Shown: positions 39,302-48,217 of the stretch, one piece after another
Layout: each line of letters opens with the position of its first letter
How positions within the stretch are numbered: the stretch's first letter is position 1
Assembly (NCBI GenBank): GCA_041741375.1
Contig: JBGSKF010000241.1
Span: 1 to 64,000 of the forward strand
DNA: 64,000 bases
Direction: 5' to 3'
Source: OFTM291 sp041741375
Lineage (GTDB): Bacteria > Gemmatimonadota > Gemmatimonadetes > Gemmatimonadales > GWC2-71-9
The notes under the pieces: generated by a model
What the model saw: only the letters and a program-made list of their open reading frames with translations
Database searches by the model: none
What the model was told of the DNA's origin: nothing
Program-made: the position numbers and the translations under genes

Positions 39302-39958
39302 ATGCATTGGATTGGTCGGTTCTACGGCTCCACGATTGGCAAGAAGATCGTGATGGCCGTGACCGGAATCATCTTCACCGGGTTCGTAGTGGGGCATGTC
39401 GCAGGGAATCTCCTCGTCTACAAGAGTCCTGAGGCCCTGAACGCGTATGCCGCCTTCCTCAAGAGTTCGGCTGTGGTGCTCTGGGGCGTCCGCCTGACGC
39501 TCCTGGCCTCGGTTCTCCTCCATGCCCACGCCGCATGGTCGCTCACCCGGCTCGCGCGGGCGGCCCGGTCCACGTCCTATGATCGGCTGGCCCACCGGGC
39601 CGGCACCTGGTCGGGATACACGATGCGCTGGGGGGGAGTGCTGCTTCTGGTCTTCATCGTCTATCACCTGCTCCACTTCACCGTGGGCTCGGTCCACCCC
39701 GCCTTCAGCCACACCGACGTGTATGCCAACGTGATCATCGGATTCCAGGTGCCGTGGGTGGCCGCCTTTTATCTCGTGGCGATGGTGGCCCTCGCCCTGC
39801 ATCTCCATCACGGGGTGTGGAGCCTCTTCCAGACGCTGGGGATCAACCATCCCCACCTCAACATGGCGCGGCGCGGTCTCGCCACCCTGCTGGCGGTCCT
39901 CGTGCCCATCGGCTTCATGGCCATCGTGGTGGGCGTTCTCTTCCGCGTCGTGCAGTAG
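39302..39958 (+). CDS. sdhC: Succinate dehydrogenase cytochrome b558-type membrane subunit
   Basis: A 218-aa membrane protein with five predicted helices (about 13-33, 60-80, 110-132, 155-178, 193-215). His residues in VVGHVAGN, LLHAHAAW, VYHLLHF and LHLHHG are candidate haem ligands, which fits the dihaem B-type SdhC of Bacillus and epsilonproteobacteria. No separate SdhD is present, as expected for this type. ATG 39302 follows GGAG; the longer frame from 39218 overlaps mdh. Confidence 0.92.
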   Translation: MHWIGRFYGSTIGKKIVMAVTGIIFTGFVVGHVAGNLLVYKSPEALNAYAAFLKSSAVVLWGVRLTLLASVLLHAHAAWSLTRLARAARSTSYDRLAHRAGTWSGYTMRWGGVLLLVFIVYHLLHFTVGSVHPAFSHTDVYANVIIGFQVPWVAAFYLVAMVALALHLHHGVWSLFQTLGINHPHLNMARRGLATLLAVLVPIGFMAIVVGVLFRVVQ

Positions 39959-39966
39959 GAGCGCAG

Positions 39967-41880
39967 ATGACACTCGATCCGAAGGTTCCCGGTGGCCCCC
40001 TCGCCGACAAGTGGACCCGGCACAAGTTCGACCTGAAACTGGTCAACCCCTCCAACAAGCGGAAACACACCCTGCTGGTGGTGGGCAGCGGTCTGGCGGG
40101 TGCCTCCGCGGCCGCCACCCTCGGCGAACTCGGGTACCGGGTGGAGTGCTACTGTTTCCAGGACTCGCCCCGGCGGGCCCACTCCATCGCCGCGCAGGGG
40201 GGGATCAACGCGGCCAAGAACTACCAGAACGATGGAGACAGCGTTCACCGCCTCTTCTACGACACGGTGAAGGGGGGAGACTTCCGGTCGCGCGAGGCCA
40301 ACGTGCACCGGCTGGCCGAGATCAGCGTCAATATCATCGACCAGTGCGCGGCCCAGGGCGTCCCCTTCGCCCGGGAGTATGGCGGCCTGCTGTCGAATCG
40401 CAGCTTCGGCGGCGCCCAGGTGTCCCGGACCTTCTACGCCCGGGGCCAGACGGGGCAGCAGCTCCTGCTGGGCGCCTACAGCGCCTTGGAGCGGCAGATC
40501 GCGCGGGGCAGCGTGACCATGCATCCCCGCACCGAGATGCTCGACCTCATCGTGGTCGACGGCCATGCCCGGGGCATCGTGGTGCGGGACCTGGTGACCG
40601 GGGAAATCAGTTCCCATCTCGGCGATGCCGTGATTCTGGCGACCGGCGGCTACGCCAACGTCTTCTACCTCTCGACCAACGCCAAGGGCTGCAACGTCAC
40701 CGCGGGCTACAGGGCCCACCGCCGGGGGGCGGCGTTTGCCAACCCATGCTATACCCAGATCCACCCCACCTGCATTCCGGTGAGTGGGGACTACCAGTCC
40801 AAGCTCACGCTCATGAGCGAGTCGCTGCGGAACGACGGACGCGTCTGGGTGCCCCGGACCCAGGGGGACACCCGCCGGCCCGGCGAGATCCCCGACGCCG
40901 AGCGCGACTATTACCTGGAGCGGAAGTATCCCAGCTTCGGCAATCTCGCACCGCGGGACATCTCCTCGCGCAGTGCCAAGGAGGTCTGTGACGAGGGGCG
41001 GGGCATCGGGGAGACGGGCCTGGGTGTCTATCTCGACTTCGCGGACAGCATCCGCCGGCTGGGCGAGGACACGATCCGGGAACGGTACGGAAACCTCTTC
41101 GAGATGTACGAACGAATCACCGGCGACGATCCGTACCGCGTGCCCATGCGGATCTATCCCGCCGCCCATTACGCCATGGGCGGACTCTGGGTGGACTACA
41201 ACCTCATGAGCACCATCCCCGGCCTCCATGTGCTGGGCGAGGCCAATTTCTCGGATCATGGGGCCAACCGTCTCGGCGCGAGCGCCCTGATGCAGGGACT
41301 GGGCGACGGATATTTTGTCATTCCCGCCACCATCTCCGACTACCTCGCCACCACGCGCCCCGCGCCCGTCCCACGGGACCATCCCGACGTGCGAGCCACC
41401 GAGGCCGCCGCGCGCGCGCGGATCACCCGGCTGCTCGGCATCGGGGGTCGCCGGTCGGTGGATTCGTTCCACCGGGAATTGGGAAAGATCATGTGGGACC
41501 ACTGCGGCATGGCCCGGAATGCGAGCGGACTCACCCGCGCGCTGGAGCTGATTCCCGCGCTCCGGGAGGAGTTCTGGGCCGACCTCCGGCTGCCCGGATC
41601 CGGGGATGCCCTGAACCAGTCGCTGGAAAAGGCGGGCCGGGTGGCGGACTTCCTGGAGTTCGCCGAGCTCATGTGCATCGACGCGCTGCACCGGGAAGAG
41701 TCGTGCGGCGGTCACTTCCGGGAGGAGCACCAGACGCCCGATGGGGAGGCGAAGCGGAACGACGATGATTTCGCCTATGTCGCCGCCTGGGAGACCCCCG
41801 GCGACGGCCGTCCTCCGATCCTCCACAAGGAACCACTCGTCTTCGAGAACATTCACCTCGCCACCCGGAGCTACAAGTGA
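39967..41880 (+). CDS. sdhA: Succinate dehydrogenase flavoprotein subunit
   Basis: A 637-aa flavoprotein. FAD loop VVGSGLAGASAAATLGELGY; HSIAAQGGINAAKNYQND around the covalent-flavin His; the substrate region with IHPTCIP; then HYAMGGLWVDY and GANRLGASALMQGL. It oxidises succinate to fumarate. Layout and the long N-terminus match B-type (Bacillus/epsilon) enzymes, as does SdhC. AGGAG lies 5 nt before ATG 39967. It overlaps sdhB by GTGA. Confidence 0.96.
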   Translation: MTLDPKVPGGPLADKWTRHKFDLKLVNPSNKRKHTLLVVGSGLAGASAAATLGELGYRVECYCFQDSPRRAHSIAAQGGINAAKNYQNDGDSVHRLFYDTVKGGDFRSREANVHRLAEISVNIIDQCAAQGVPFAREYGGLLSNRSFGGAQVSRTFYARGQTGQQLLLGAYSALERQIARGSVTMHPRTEMLDLIVVDGHARGIVVRDLVTGEISSHLGDAVILATGGYANVFYLSTNAKGCNVTAGYRAHRRGAAFANPCYTQIHPTCIPVSGDYQSKLTLMSESLRNDGRVWVPRTQGDTRRPGEIPDAERDYYLERKYPSFGNLAPRDISSRSAKEVCDEGRGIGETGLGVYLDFADSIRRLGEDTIRERYGNLFEMYERITGDDPYRVPMRIYPAAHYAMGGLWVDYNLMSTIPGLHVLGEANFSDHGANRLGASALMQGLGDGYFVIPATISDYLATTRPAPVPRDHPDVRATEAAARARITRLLGIGGRRSVDSFHRELGKIMWDHCGMARNASGLTRALELIPALREEFWADLRLPGSGDALNQSLEKAGRVADFLEFAELMCIDALHREESCGGHFREEHQTPDGEAKRNDDDFAYVAAWETPGDGRPPILHKEPLVFENIHLATRSYK

Positions 41881-42638
41881 ACCTCACCCTGCGCATCTGG
41901 CGCCAGGCCGGCCCCTCGGTTCCGGGACGGCTCGAGACGGTGCAGGCCACCGACGTCAATCCGGAGATGTCGTTTCTGGAAATGCTCGACGTGGTGAACG
42001 AGGATCTGATTGCGAGGGGCGCCGAGCCGGTCGCCTTCGATCATGACTGCCGTGAGGGGATCTGCGGGGCATGCAGCATGACGATCAATGGCGTGCCGCA
42101 CGGCCCGAACCGGGCCACCACGACCTGCCAGCTTCACATGCGGTTCTTCCGCGACGGCGACACGATCACCATCGAGCCGTTTCGGGCCACTGCCTTTCCC
42201 GTGCTCCGGGATCTCATCGTCGACCGGTCGGGCCTGGACCGGATCATCGCGGCCGGGGGGTATATCAGCGCGAGCACCGGAAGTGCTCCGGACGCCAACG
42301 CCATCCTGATTCCCAAGGAGGCTGCCGACCGTGCCATGGACGCGGCGCAGTGCATCGGGTGCGGCGCCTGCGTCGCGGCGTGTCCGAACGCCTCGGCGAT
42401 GCTCTTCACCGGAGCCAAGGTGATGCACTTCGGCCTCCTCCCCCAGGGCCAGCCGGAACGGCACCGGCGGGTGGTGGCCATGGTGCACATGATGGACGAG
42501 GCGGGGTTCGGAGGATGCACCAACTTCGGGGAGTGTCACGAAGCCTGCCCGAAGGAGATTCCCCTGGAGGCGATCGCGCGGCTGAATGCCGATTTCTTTC
42601 GGGCCAGATTGGTGTCGCGGGACGGCGAAGCGGCCTGA
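41877..42638 (+). CDS. sdhB: Succinate dehydrogenase iron-sulfur subunit
   Basis: A 253-aa protein with three clusters: [2Fe-2S] from C58, C63, C66 and C84 (CREGICGAC then C); [4Fe-4S] and [3Fe-4S] from CIGCGACVAACP and CTNFGECHEACPKEI. It carries electrons from SdhA to the membrane subunit. The GTG start at 41877 overlaps sdhA. A pair of heptamer arrays of a second family follows the stop. Confidence 0.96.
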   Translation: MNLTLRIWRQAGPSVPGRLETVQATDVNPEMSFLEMLDVVNEDLIARGAEPVAFDHDCREGICGACSMTINGVPHGPNRATTTCQLHMRFFRDGDTITIEPFRATAFPVLRDLIVDRSGLDRIIAAGGYISASTGSAPDANAILIPKEAADRAMDAAQCIGCGACVAACPNASAMLFTGAKVMHFGLLPQGQPERHRRVVAMVHMMDEAGFGGCTNFGECHEACPKEIPLEAIARLNADFFRARLVSRDGEAA

Positions 42639-42639
42639 G

Positions 42640-42667
42640 GAAGTTGGAAATCTGAAGTTTGAAGGAG
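42640..42667. repeat. Second heptamer family (GAAGTNN), forward array
   Basis: Four 7-bp units: GAAGTTG, GAAATCT, GAAGTTT, GAAGGAG. It begins just after the sdhB stop and faces the inverted array at 42733-42767. The 65 nt between the two arrays show no gene. Confidence 0.75.
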
Positions 42668-42732
42668 GCCTGCCCCTCCCCGGATTGAACCGTCCCGATC
42701 TCGCTCCCGCGACATCGGCCCGAACTTACGAC

Positions 42733-42767
42733 AGACTTCACACTTCGAATTTCACACTTCGAACTTC
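42733..42767. repeat. Second heptamer family (GAAGTNN), inverted array
   Basis: Five units, AGACTTC, ACACTTC, GAATTTC, ACACTTC, GAACTTC, which on the minus strand read GAAGTTC, GAAGTGT, GAAATTC, GAAGTGT, GAAGTCT. It ends 3 nt before the dcd stop (42771). With 42640-42667 it makes an inverted pair between the convergent genes sdhB and dcd. Confidence 0.8.
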
Positions 42768-42770
42768 GTA

Positions 42771-43349
42771 CTACATCCGGGGAAGCGTCACTCCCCGTTG
42801 GGCCTGGTACTTGCCGGCCTTGTCCCGGTAGCTCACTTGACACTCATCATCGGCATCGGCCTCGAAGAAGAGGACCTGACAGATCCCCTCGTTGGCGTAG
42901 ACCCGGGCGGGGAGGGGAGTGGTGTTGCTGATCTCCAGGGTGACGTGCCCCTCCCACTCGGGCTCGAACGGGGTGACGTTGGTGATGATCCCGCAGCGCG
43001 CATAGGTCGACTTTCCGACGCAGATGGTCAGGACGTTCCGCGGAATCCGGAAGTACTCGACCGACCGTGCCAGGGCAAATGAGTTCGGGGGAACGAGGCA
43101 GATCTCCCCTTCGTACTCGACGAAGCTCCGGGCATCGAAGTTCTTCGGATCCACAATCGCCGAGAGCGCATTGGTGAAGATGCGGAACTCGGGGGCGACC
43201 CGCATGTCGTACCCATACGACGACACGCCGTAGGAGATCACGCGATCTCCGTCCGCCGCGGGCTTCCGAATCTGGCCGTCGACGAAGGGTTCGATCATGC
43301 CATGCTCGCGTGCCATGCGGCGGATCCAACGGTCGGACTTGATGGACAT
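42771..43349 (-). CDS. dcd: dCTP deaminase
   Basis: A 192-aa dUTPase-fold protein: ISYGVSSYGYDMRVAPEF, GKSTYARCGI and HVTLEISNTTPLPARVYANEGICQ match Dcd, including the Ser/Arg and catalytic Glu region. It makes dUTP (or dUMP in the bifunctional form) from dCTP for thymidylate synthesis; which form cannot be told here. ATG 43349 matches the usual MSIKSDRWIRR start. It is the only minus-strand gene between mdh and ndk, divergent from nuoA. Confidence 0.95.
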   Translation of the reverse strand: MSIKSDRWIRRMAREHGMIEPFVDGQIRKPAADGDRVISYGVSSYGYDMRVAPEFRIFTNALSAIVDPKNFDARSFVEYEGEICLVPPNSFALARSVEYFRIPRNVLTICVGKSTYARCGIITNVTPFEPEWEGHVTLEISNTTPLPARVYANEGICQVLFFEADADDECQVSYRDKAGKYQAQRGVTLPRM

Positions 43350-43436
43350 CGGGTGGGTCCGGGGTGAGAGGGAGGGGAGGGGAAAGGTCCTCTCGGTAAA
43401 TATAGCCGGAACCGCAAGTTGCGGACGATGCGCGGC

Positions 43437-43463
43437 TTGAACTGCGTTACGGAACGGTATAGA
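43437..43463 (+). promoter_or_regulatory. Possible promoter of the nuo operon
   Basis: TTGAAC at 43437-43442 and TATAGA at 43458-43463, only 15 nt apart, in the 165-nt divergent region between dcd and nuoA. Predicted start near 43470, about 45 nt before ATG 43515. The short spacer makes this tentative. Confidence 0.4.
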
Positions 43464-43514
43464 TTCGGGCTTCGTCCCTGAGGTCACGGTTCCTGCCACC
43501 GGGGTTCGGTTCCA

Positions 43515-43880
43515 ATGTTGCAGCCATATGTGCCAGTTCTGGTGCTCATCGGGTTCGTGGTCGTCAATGCGATCGGGATGCTGGTCCTGTCGCATGTGCT
43601 GTCCAGCTACCGGCGCAGTGCCGTCAAGCTGGCGCCGTATGAGTCGGGTGTCCCCGTCCTCGGCGATGCCCGGGAGCGGTTCTCGGTGAAGTTCTATCTC
43701 GTGGCGATGCTCTTCATCATCTTCGACATTGAAACCGTCTTCATGATTCCCTGGGCCGTCGCGGTGCGGCAGCTGAGCGATCTCGCGGGACTCCTCCTCA
43801 TCGAAATGTTCGTGTTCGTCGCCATTCTCGCGGTCGGATACGTGTACATCTGGAAGCGTGGAGCGTTGCAATGGGATTGA
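43515..43880 (+). CDS. nuoA: NADH-quinone oxidoreductase subunit A
   Basis: A 121-aa membrane protein with three helices and the conserved loop YESGVPVLGDARERFSVKFYLVAMLFIIFDIETVF. It sits at the junction of the membrane and peripheral arms near the quinone site. It is the first gene of the complete nuoA-N operon. It overlaps nuoB by 10 nt. Confidence 0.95.
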   Translation: MLQPYVPVLVLIGFVVVNAIGMLVLSHVLSSYRRSAVKLAPYESGVPVLGDARERFSVKFYLVAMLFIIFDIETVFMIPWAVAVRQLSDLAGLLLIEMFVFVAILAVGYVYIWKRGALQWD

Positions 43881-44509
43881 CCCCCACGACGGAAGCCACC
43901 GATCTGCCCGACATCCCTCCGGAGGCGTCGGCCAACTTTCTCACGACCCGGCTCGATGCGCTGGGAAGCTGGGTCACGAACTGGGCCCGGTCCAACTCCC
44001 TCTGGCCGATGCCGTTCGGGACCGCCTGCTGCGCCATCGAGTTCATGGCGTCGGCCGCCAGCCGGTACGATCTGAGCCGGTTCGGCATGGAACGGATGAG
44101 TTTCTCGCCGCGCCAGGCCGACGTCCTCATCTGCGCCGGACGGCTCCCCTTCAAGCTGGCGCCGATCATCCGGCGGGTCTGGGATCAGATGCCCCAGCCC
44201 AAGTGGTCGATCTCGATGGGCGCGTGCGCATCGACCGGGGGGATCTTCGACACCTATGCGATGGTGCAGGGGATCGACACCATCATCCCGGTGGATGTGT
44301 ACGTCCCCGGGTGCCCTCCCCGACCCGAGGGCCTGATTTACGGCATCATGCTGCTTCAGAAAAAGATCCGCGGGGAACGGCTCTCCGACACCTCCCTGCG
44401 GGTGGAGCATCTCACCGACCCGGAAACCGGGCTCTTCCTCCCGCCGGAGAGGGTGGACGAGCTGTCGGAACCGTTCGGGAACTCCATCCACCAGACCCGC
44501 AGCGCATGA
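43871..44509 (+). CDS. nuoB: NADH-quinone oxidoreductase subunit B
   Basis: A 212-aa protein carrying the N2 [4Fe-4S] cluster: TACCAIEFM supplies two adjacent Cys, GACASTGG one, and VPGCPPRPE one. N2 passes electrons to quinone. The first 20 residues and a C-terminal tail of about 35 residues go beyond the core. It overlaps nuoC by ATGA. Confidence 0.96.
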   Translation: MGLTPTTEATDLPDIPPEASANFLTTRLDALGSWVTNWARSNSLWPMPFGTACCAIEFMASAASRYDLSRFGMERMSFSPRQADVLICAGRLPFKLAPIIRRVWDQMPQPKWSISMGACASTGGIFDTYAMVQGIDTIIPVDVYVPGCPPRPEGLIYGIMLLQKKIRGERLSDTSLRVEHLTDPETGLFLPPERVDELSEPFGNSIHQTRSA

Positions 44510-45132
44510 GCGCCGCCCCGCTCTCGCCCTCCGTGGCGACACTCCGGACCATGTTCGGGGACGCCATCGGTCGCAGTGTCGTCTCCTGCGGTGACACCAT
44601 CATCTACCTGGATCGGGACCGGGCTCACGAGATCCTGGCCTGGCTCCGGGAGACCCCCGGAGAAGAGTTCGACTTTCTCACCGACATCACGGCGGTGGAG
44701 TACCGGGACCCCGAGCGCCCCCTCGAAGTCGTCTACCAGCTCCGGTCTCTGACTCGACGGGCCGACCTGCGCGTCAAGATCGCCCTCCCCGCCGACAGCC
44801 CCGATCTCGAAGTGGACTCGGTGACCGACATCTGGCGCGGGGCCAACTGGCTGGAGCGGGAGGTCTATGACATGTTCGGGATCCGATTCGCCGGGCACCC
44901 CGACCCGCGCCGCATTCTGATGTGGGAGACCTACGCCGAGGGCCATCCACTGCGAAAGGCCTTTCCGTTGCGGGGACGGTTCTCCCGGTCCGAGCAGGTC
45001 CGGCAGGCGCTCGCGGCCGAACCGGAGGCGCATTATTCCCACGAGGAACTCTCCCTGGCGGCCGCCGCTCGTGAGCTCCCCGAGGATATGCGGCAACGGT
45101 TGTCCGAGGGAAGCAAGGGAGAAGTCCGATGA
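44506..45132 (+). CDS. nuoC: NADH-quinone oxidoreductase subunit C
   Basis: A 208-aa subunit with the signature W-x-E-R-E-x-Y-D-M-F-G-I-x-F-x-G-H-P-D-x-R-R-I-L-M. NuoC and NuoD are separate proteins here, unlike the NuoCD fusion of Escherichia. ATG 44506 overlaps nuoB; longer upstream frames are shadows. It is a structural part of the peripheral arm. Confidence 0.95.
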   Translation: MSAAPLSPSVATLRTMFGDAIGRSVVSCGDTIIYLDRDRAHEILAWLRETPGEEFDFLTDITAVEYRDPERPLEVVYQLRSLTRRADLRVKIALPADSPDLEVDSVTDIWRGANWLEREVYDMFGIRFAGHPDPRRILMWETYAEGHPLRKAFPLRGRFSRSEQVRQALAAEPEAHYSHEELSLAAAARELPEDMRQRLSEGSKGEVR

Positions 45133-46400
45133 CCACCCGGACCGTGGAACTGGCCCTGGCCACCCCCGGCCTCGACGAACGGGGGCGGGCGGTGCGCCAT
45201 CCCCTCGGCGTCAGTTCCACCGAGATCGAGCCCGGGGCGGAGCCGATGATCGTGAACATCGGACCGCAGCATCCGGCGACCCACGGCGTGCTCCGGCTGC
45301 TGGTCGAGCTCGACGGCGAGACGGTGCGGCGCGTCGTCCCCCACATCGGGTACCTCCATTCGGGCTTCGAGAAGCTCGGTGAGTACCGGCACTACAATCA
45401 GATCATCCCGCTGACCGACCGCACCGATTACCTCTCTCCGATGGCCAACAACGTGGGCTTCGCCCTGGCCGCGGAAAAGCTCATGGGCATCGAGATCACA
45501 CCCCGGTGCCGGGTGCTCCGGGTCATCGCCTGCGAGATGAGCCGGATCATCAGCCACCTGGTCTGGCTCGGCACCACGGGAATCGACCTGGGCGCGTTTA
45601 CTCCGTTCCTCTGGTCGTTCCAGGAACGGGAACGCATCTACGACCTGCAGGAAGCGTGGACCGGCGCCCGCCTGACCACCAGCCTGACGCGGGTCGGGGG
45701 AATGATGGCGGACGTCCCGGACGGATGGACGAACCGGCTGCGAACATTCTGCCGCACCTTCCCCGATACGCTCCGCGAGGTGGACACGATGTTCACCCGG
45801 AACGCCATCTGGATCGGACGCACCCGGGACGTGGGAGCGATCTCGGGGGAGGACGCCATCAACTGGTCCCTCACGGGGCCGATGCTGCGGGCCAGCGGAG
45901 TGGACTACGATGTGCGCAAAGATCGCCCGTATCTGGACTACGAGACGTACGATTTCGACGTGCCGATCGGGGAACATGGGGACGTCTACGACCGGTACCG
46001 GGTGCGTCTGGAGGAGATGTTCCAGTCCACCCGGATCCTGGAACAGGCGCTCGACCGGCTGGAGCCGGGACCGATCAATGTGGACGACCCCCGGGTGATT
46101 CTCCCCCCCAAGAGCCGCGCCATGAGCGACATGGAAGCGATGATCTTCCATTTCAAGCAGGTGATGGAGGGGGTGGCGGCGCCCGAAGGCGAGGCCTATT
46201 TCGGCGTCGAAAATCCGAAGGGGGAACTCGGGTACTACCTGGTGTCGGACGGCACCGCGAAGCCGGTGCGCTGGCGGATCCGCCCCCCGTCCTTCATCAA
46301 TCTGTCGGTGCTGCCAACCCTGTGTGAGGGAGTTCTGCTTTCCGACGTCATCGCTATCAACGCCAGTGTGGACATCGTGATGGGAGAGATCGACCGATGA
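45129..46400 (+). CDS. nuoD: NADH-quinone oxidoreductase subunit D
   Basis: A 423-aa 49-kDa-type subunit, evolved from the [NiFe]-hydrogenase large subunit: NIGPQHPATHGVLRLLVELDGE, HIGYLHSGFEKLGE and the quinone-site Tyr/His region, ending INASVDIVMGEIDR. It forms the quinone pocket with NuoB. It overlaps nuoC and nuoE by ATGA. Confidence 0.96.
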   Translation: MTTRTVELALATPGLDERGRAVRHPLGVSSTEIEPGAEPMIVNIGPQHPATHGVLRLLVELDGETVRRVVPHIGYLHSGFEKLGEYRHYNQIIPLTDRTDYLSPMANNVGFALAAEKLMGIEITPRCRVLRVIACEMSRIISHLVWLGTTGIDLGAFTPFLWSFQERERIYDLQEAWTGARLTTSLTRVGGMMADVPDGWTNRLRTFCRTFPDTLREVDTMFTRNAIWIGRTRDVGAISGEDAINWSLTGPMLRASGVDYDVRKDRPYLDYETYDFDVPIGEHGDVYDRYRVRLEEMFQSTRILEQALDRLEPGPINVDDPRVILPPKSRAMSDMEAMIFHFKQVMEGVAAPEGEAYFGVENPKGELGYYLVSDGTAKPVRWRIRPPSFINLSVLPTLCEGVLLSDVIAINASVDIVMGEIDR

Positions 46401-46906
46401 GTGCCGCGCACGCGACCGAGGCGGGAACCCACCCGCCCGTGTTCACCGGGGACACCCTCGCGCGCCTCGAGGCGCTCTACGACAGCTACCCGACCCGCCA
46501 GGCGTGCCTCCTGCCCGCCCTCTGGATGATCCAGGAGGCTCGCGGCTGGATCAGTCCCGAGGCTATCGCCGAGGTGGCCACGGTCCTCGGGCTCACTCCG
46601 GCCCACGTGCGCGGCGTGGTGACCTTCTACACGATGTATCATCAGCACCCCATGGGCCGCCACGTCATCCAGGTGTGCACCACGTCCCCCTGTCACCTGA
46701 ACGGATCGGCCGACGTGGTGGGCGCTCTCCTGAAGGAGACCGGATGTGGCGAATTGGGCGCGACCAGCCCCGATGGACGGTTCACCGTGGTCGAGGTCGA
46801 GTGCCTTGGTGCGTGCGGCTTTGCCACTCCGATGCTGATCGACGACGACTTCATCGAGAGCGTGACGCCGGAGCGGGTCGCCGGTCTTCTGCAGAGGTAC
46901 GAATAA
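46397..46906 (+). CDS. nuoE: NADH-quinone oxidoreductase subunit E
   Basis: A 169-aa thioredoxin-fold subunit. The N1a [2Fe-2S] cluster ligands are CTTSPC and CLGAC (C-x4-C and C-x3-C). It is part of the NADH-dehydrogenase module with NuoF. ATGA overlap with nuoD; its TAA stop overlaps the nuoF ATG. Confidence 0.95.
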   Translation: MSAAHATEAGTHPPVFTGDTLARLEALYDSYPTRQACLLPALWMIQEARGWISPEAIAEVATVLGLTPAHVRGVVTFYTMYHQHPMGRHVIQVCTTSPCHLNGSADVVGALLKETGCGELGATSPDGRFTVVEVECLGACGFATPMLIDDDFIESVTPERVAGLLQRYE

Positions 46907-48213
46907 TGGGATTTCCCCATCCGATCCATCCCGGGGAAAACCCGGTTCTCTCGACGCATTTCGGTGACCCCGGAGCCCACTCTCACGCCGGCTGGGTCGA
47001 GCGCGGGGGATATACCGCGCTGCGCCAGGCCCTCGCCATGGCGCCCAGCGAGGTCGTGGAGGTGGTAAAGGCCTCGGGACTGCGAGGCCGGGGCGGAGCG
47101 GGGTTTCCGACCGGACTCAAGTGGTCGTTCATGCCGAAGGAGGACGGCCGCCCGCACTTCCTCGTCTGCAATGCGGACGAATCGGAGCCGGGCACGTTCA
47201 AGGACCGCGAGATCATGCGCTGGACGCCCCACGCCCTGATCGAGGGGTGCGCCATCGCGAGTCATGCCATCGGCGCCGAGCGCTGCTACATCTACATCCG
47301 CGGCGAGTTCACCGAACCGTGGCGCATCATGACCGAGGCGGTGGAGGAGGCCTATGCCGCCGGGGTGCTGGGGGCCTCGGCGTTGGGGTCGGGCCGGCGG
47401 ATCGACATCGTGCTGCATCGCGGGGCCGGGGCGTACATCTGTGGCGAAGAAACCGCCCTGATGAACAGCATCGAGGGCAAGCGCGGCAATCCCCGCATCA
47501 AGCCCCCATTTCCCGCCCAGGCGGGACTGTTCGGACTCCCCACGACCATCAACAACGTCGAGACCCTGGCCGCCGTCCCTCATATCCTGACCCGCGGGGC
47601 CGACTGGTATCGGGGTCTGTCGCTCGGCAACTCCAAGAGTACCGGGACCAAGCTGATTTCGGTCTGCGGTCATGTCATGCGCCAGGGGAACTACGAGATC
47701 ACGCTGGGCACCCCGATGCGGGATCTCATCTTCGACATGTGCGGCGGCATGCGTCCCGGACGCACCCTGAAGGCCGTGATTCCCGGAGGCTCCTCGGTGC
47801 CGATCCTGAACGCCACGGAGGTCGAGGGCTGCGTGACCGACTACGAGGGTGTCGTGGCGGCGGGATCGATGCTCGGCTCGGGGGGAATGATCGTCATGGA
47901 CGACTCCACCGACATCGTCTACGAGATCTACCGGCTCACCCGGTTCTATGCCCATGAGTCGTGTGCCCAGTGCACGCAGTGCCGAGAGGGGACCGGGTGG
48001 ACGGTCCGCATTCTCGAACGGATTCTCCGGGGCGAGGGAAAAGCCAGCGACCTGGATCTGCTGCTCGACCTCGCGGAGAACATGACCGGCAAGACCATCT
48101 GCGTCCTGAGCGATTCCTGCGCCGCACCGGTGGTCAGCGGCATTCAGAAGTTTCGCGCCGATTTTGAGGCCTACCTGACGGCCGGGCGCCCCCACGCGCT
48201 CGCCGGAGTGTGA
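46906..48213 (+). CDS. nuoF: NADH-quinone oxidoreductase subunit F (NADH- and FMN-binding)
   Basis: A 435-aa flavoprotein. GLRGRGGAGFPTGLKW binds NADH; GAGAYICGEETALMNSIEG and RGNPRIKPPFPA bind FMN; SCAQCTQCREGTGW plus a Cys near the end (SDSCAAP) hold cluster N3. It takes electrons from NADH. ATG 46906 is set by the TAATG overlap with nuoE; the longer frame from 46504 is a shadow. Confidence 0.96.
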   Translation: MGFPHPIHPGENPVLSTHFGDPGAHSHAGWVERGGYTALRQALAMAPSEVVEVVKASGLRGRGGAGFPTGLKWSFMPKEDGRPHFLVCNADESEPGTFKDREIMRWTPHALIEGCAIASHAIGAERCYIYIRGEFTEPWRIMTEAVEEAYAAGVLGASALGSGRRIDIVLHRGAGAYICGEETALMNSIEGKRGNPRIKPPFPAQAGLFGLPTTINNVETLAAVPHILTRGADWYRGLSLGNSKSTGTKLISVCGHVMRQGNYEITLGTPMRDLIFDMCGGMRPGRTLKAVIPGGSSVPILNATEVEGCVTDYEGVVAAGSMLGSGGMIVMDDSTDIVYEIYRLTRFYAHESCAQCTQCREGTGWTVRILERILRGEGKASDLDLLLDLAENMTGKTICVLSDSCAAPVVSGIQKFRADFEAYLTAGRPHALAGV

Positions 48214-48217
48214 ACCG

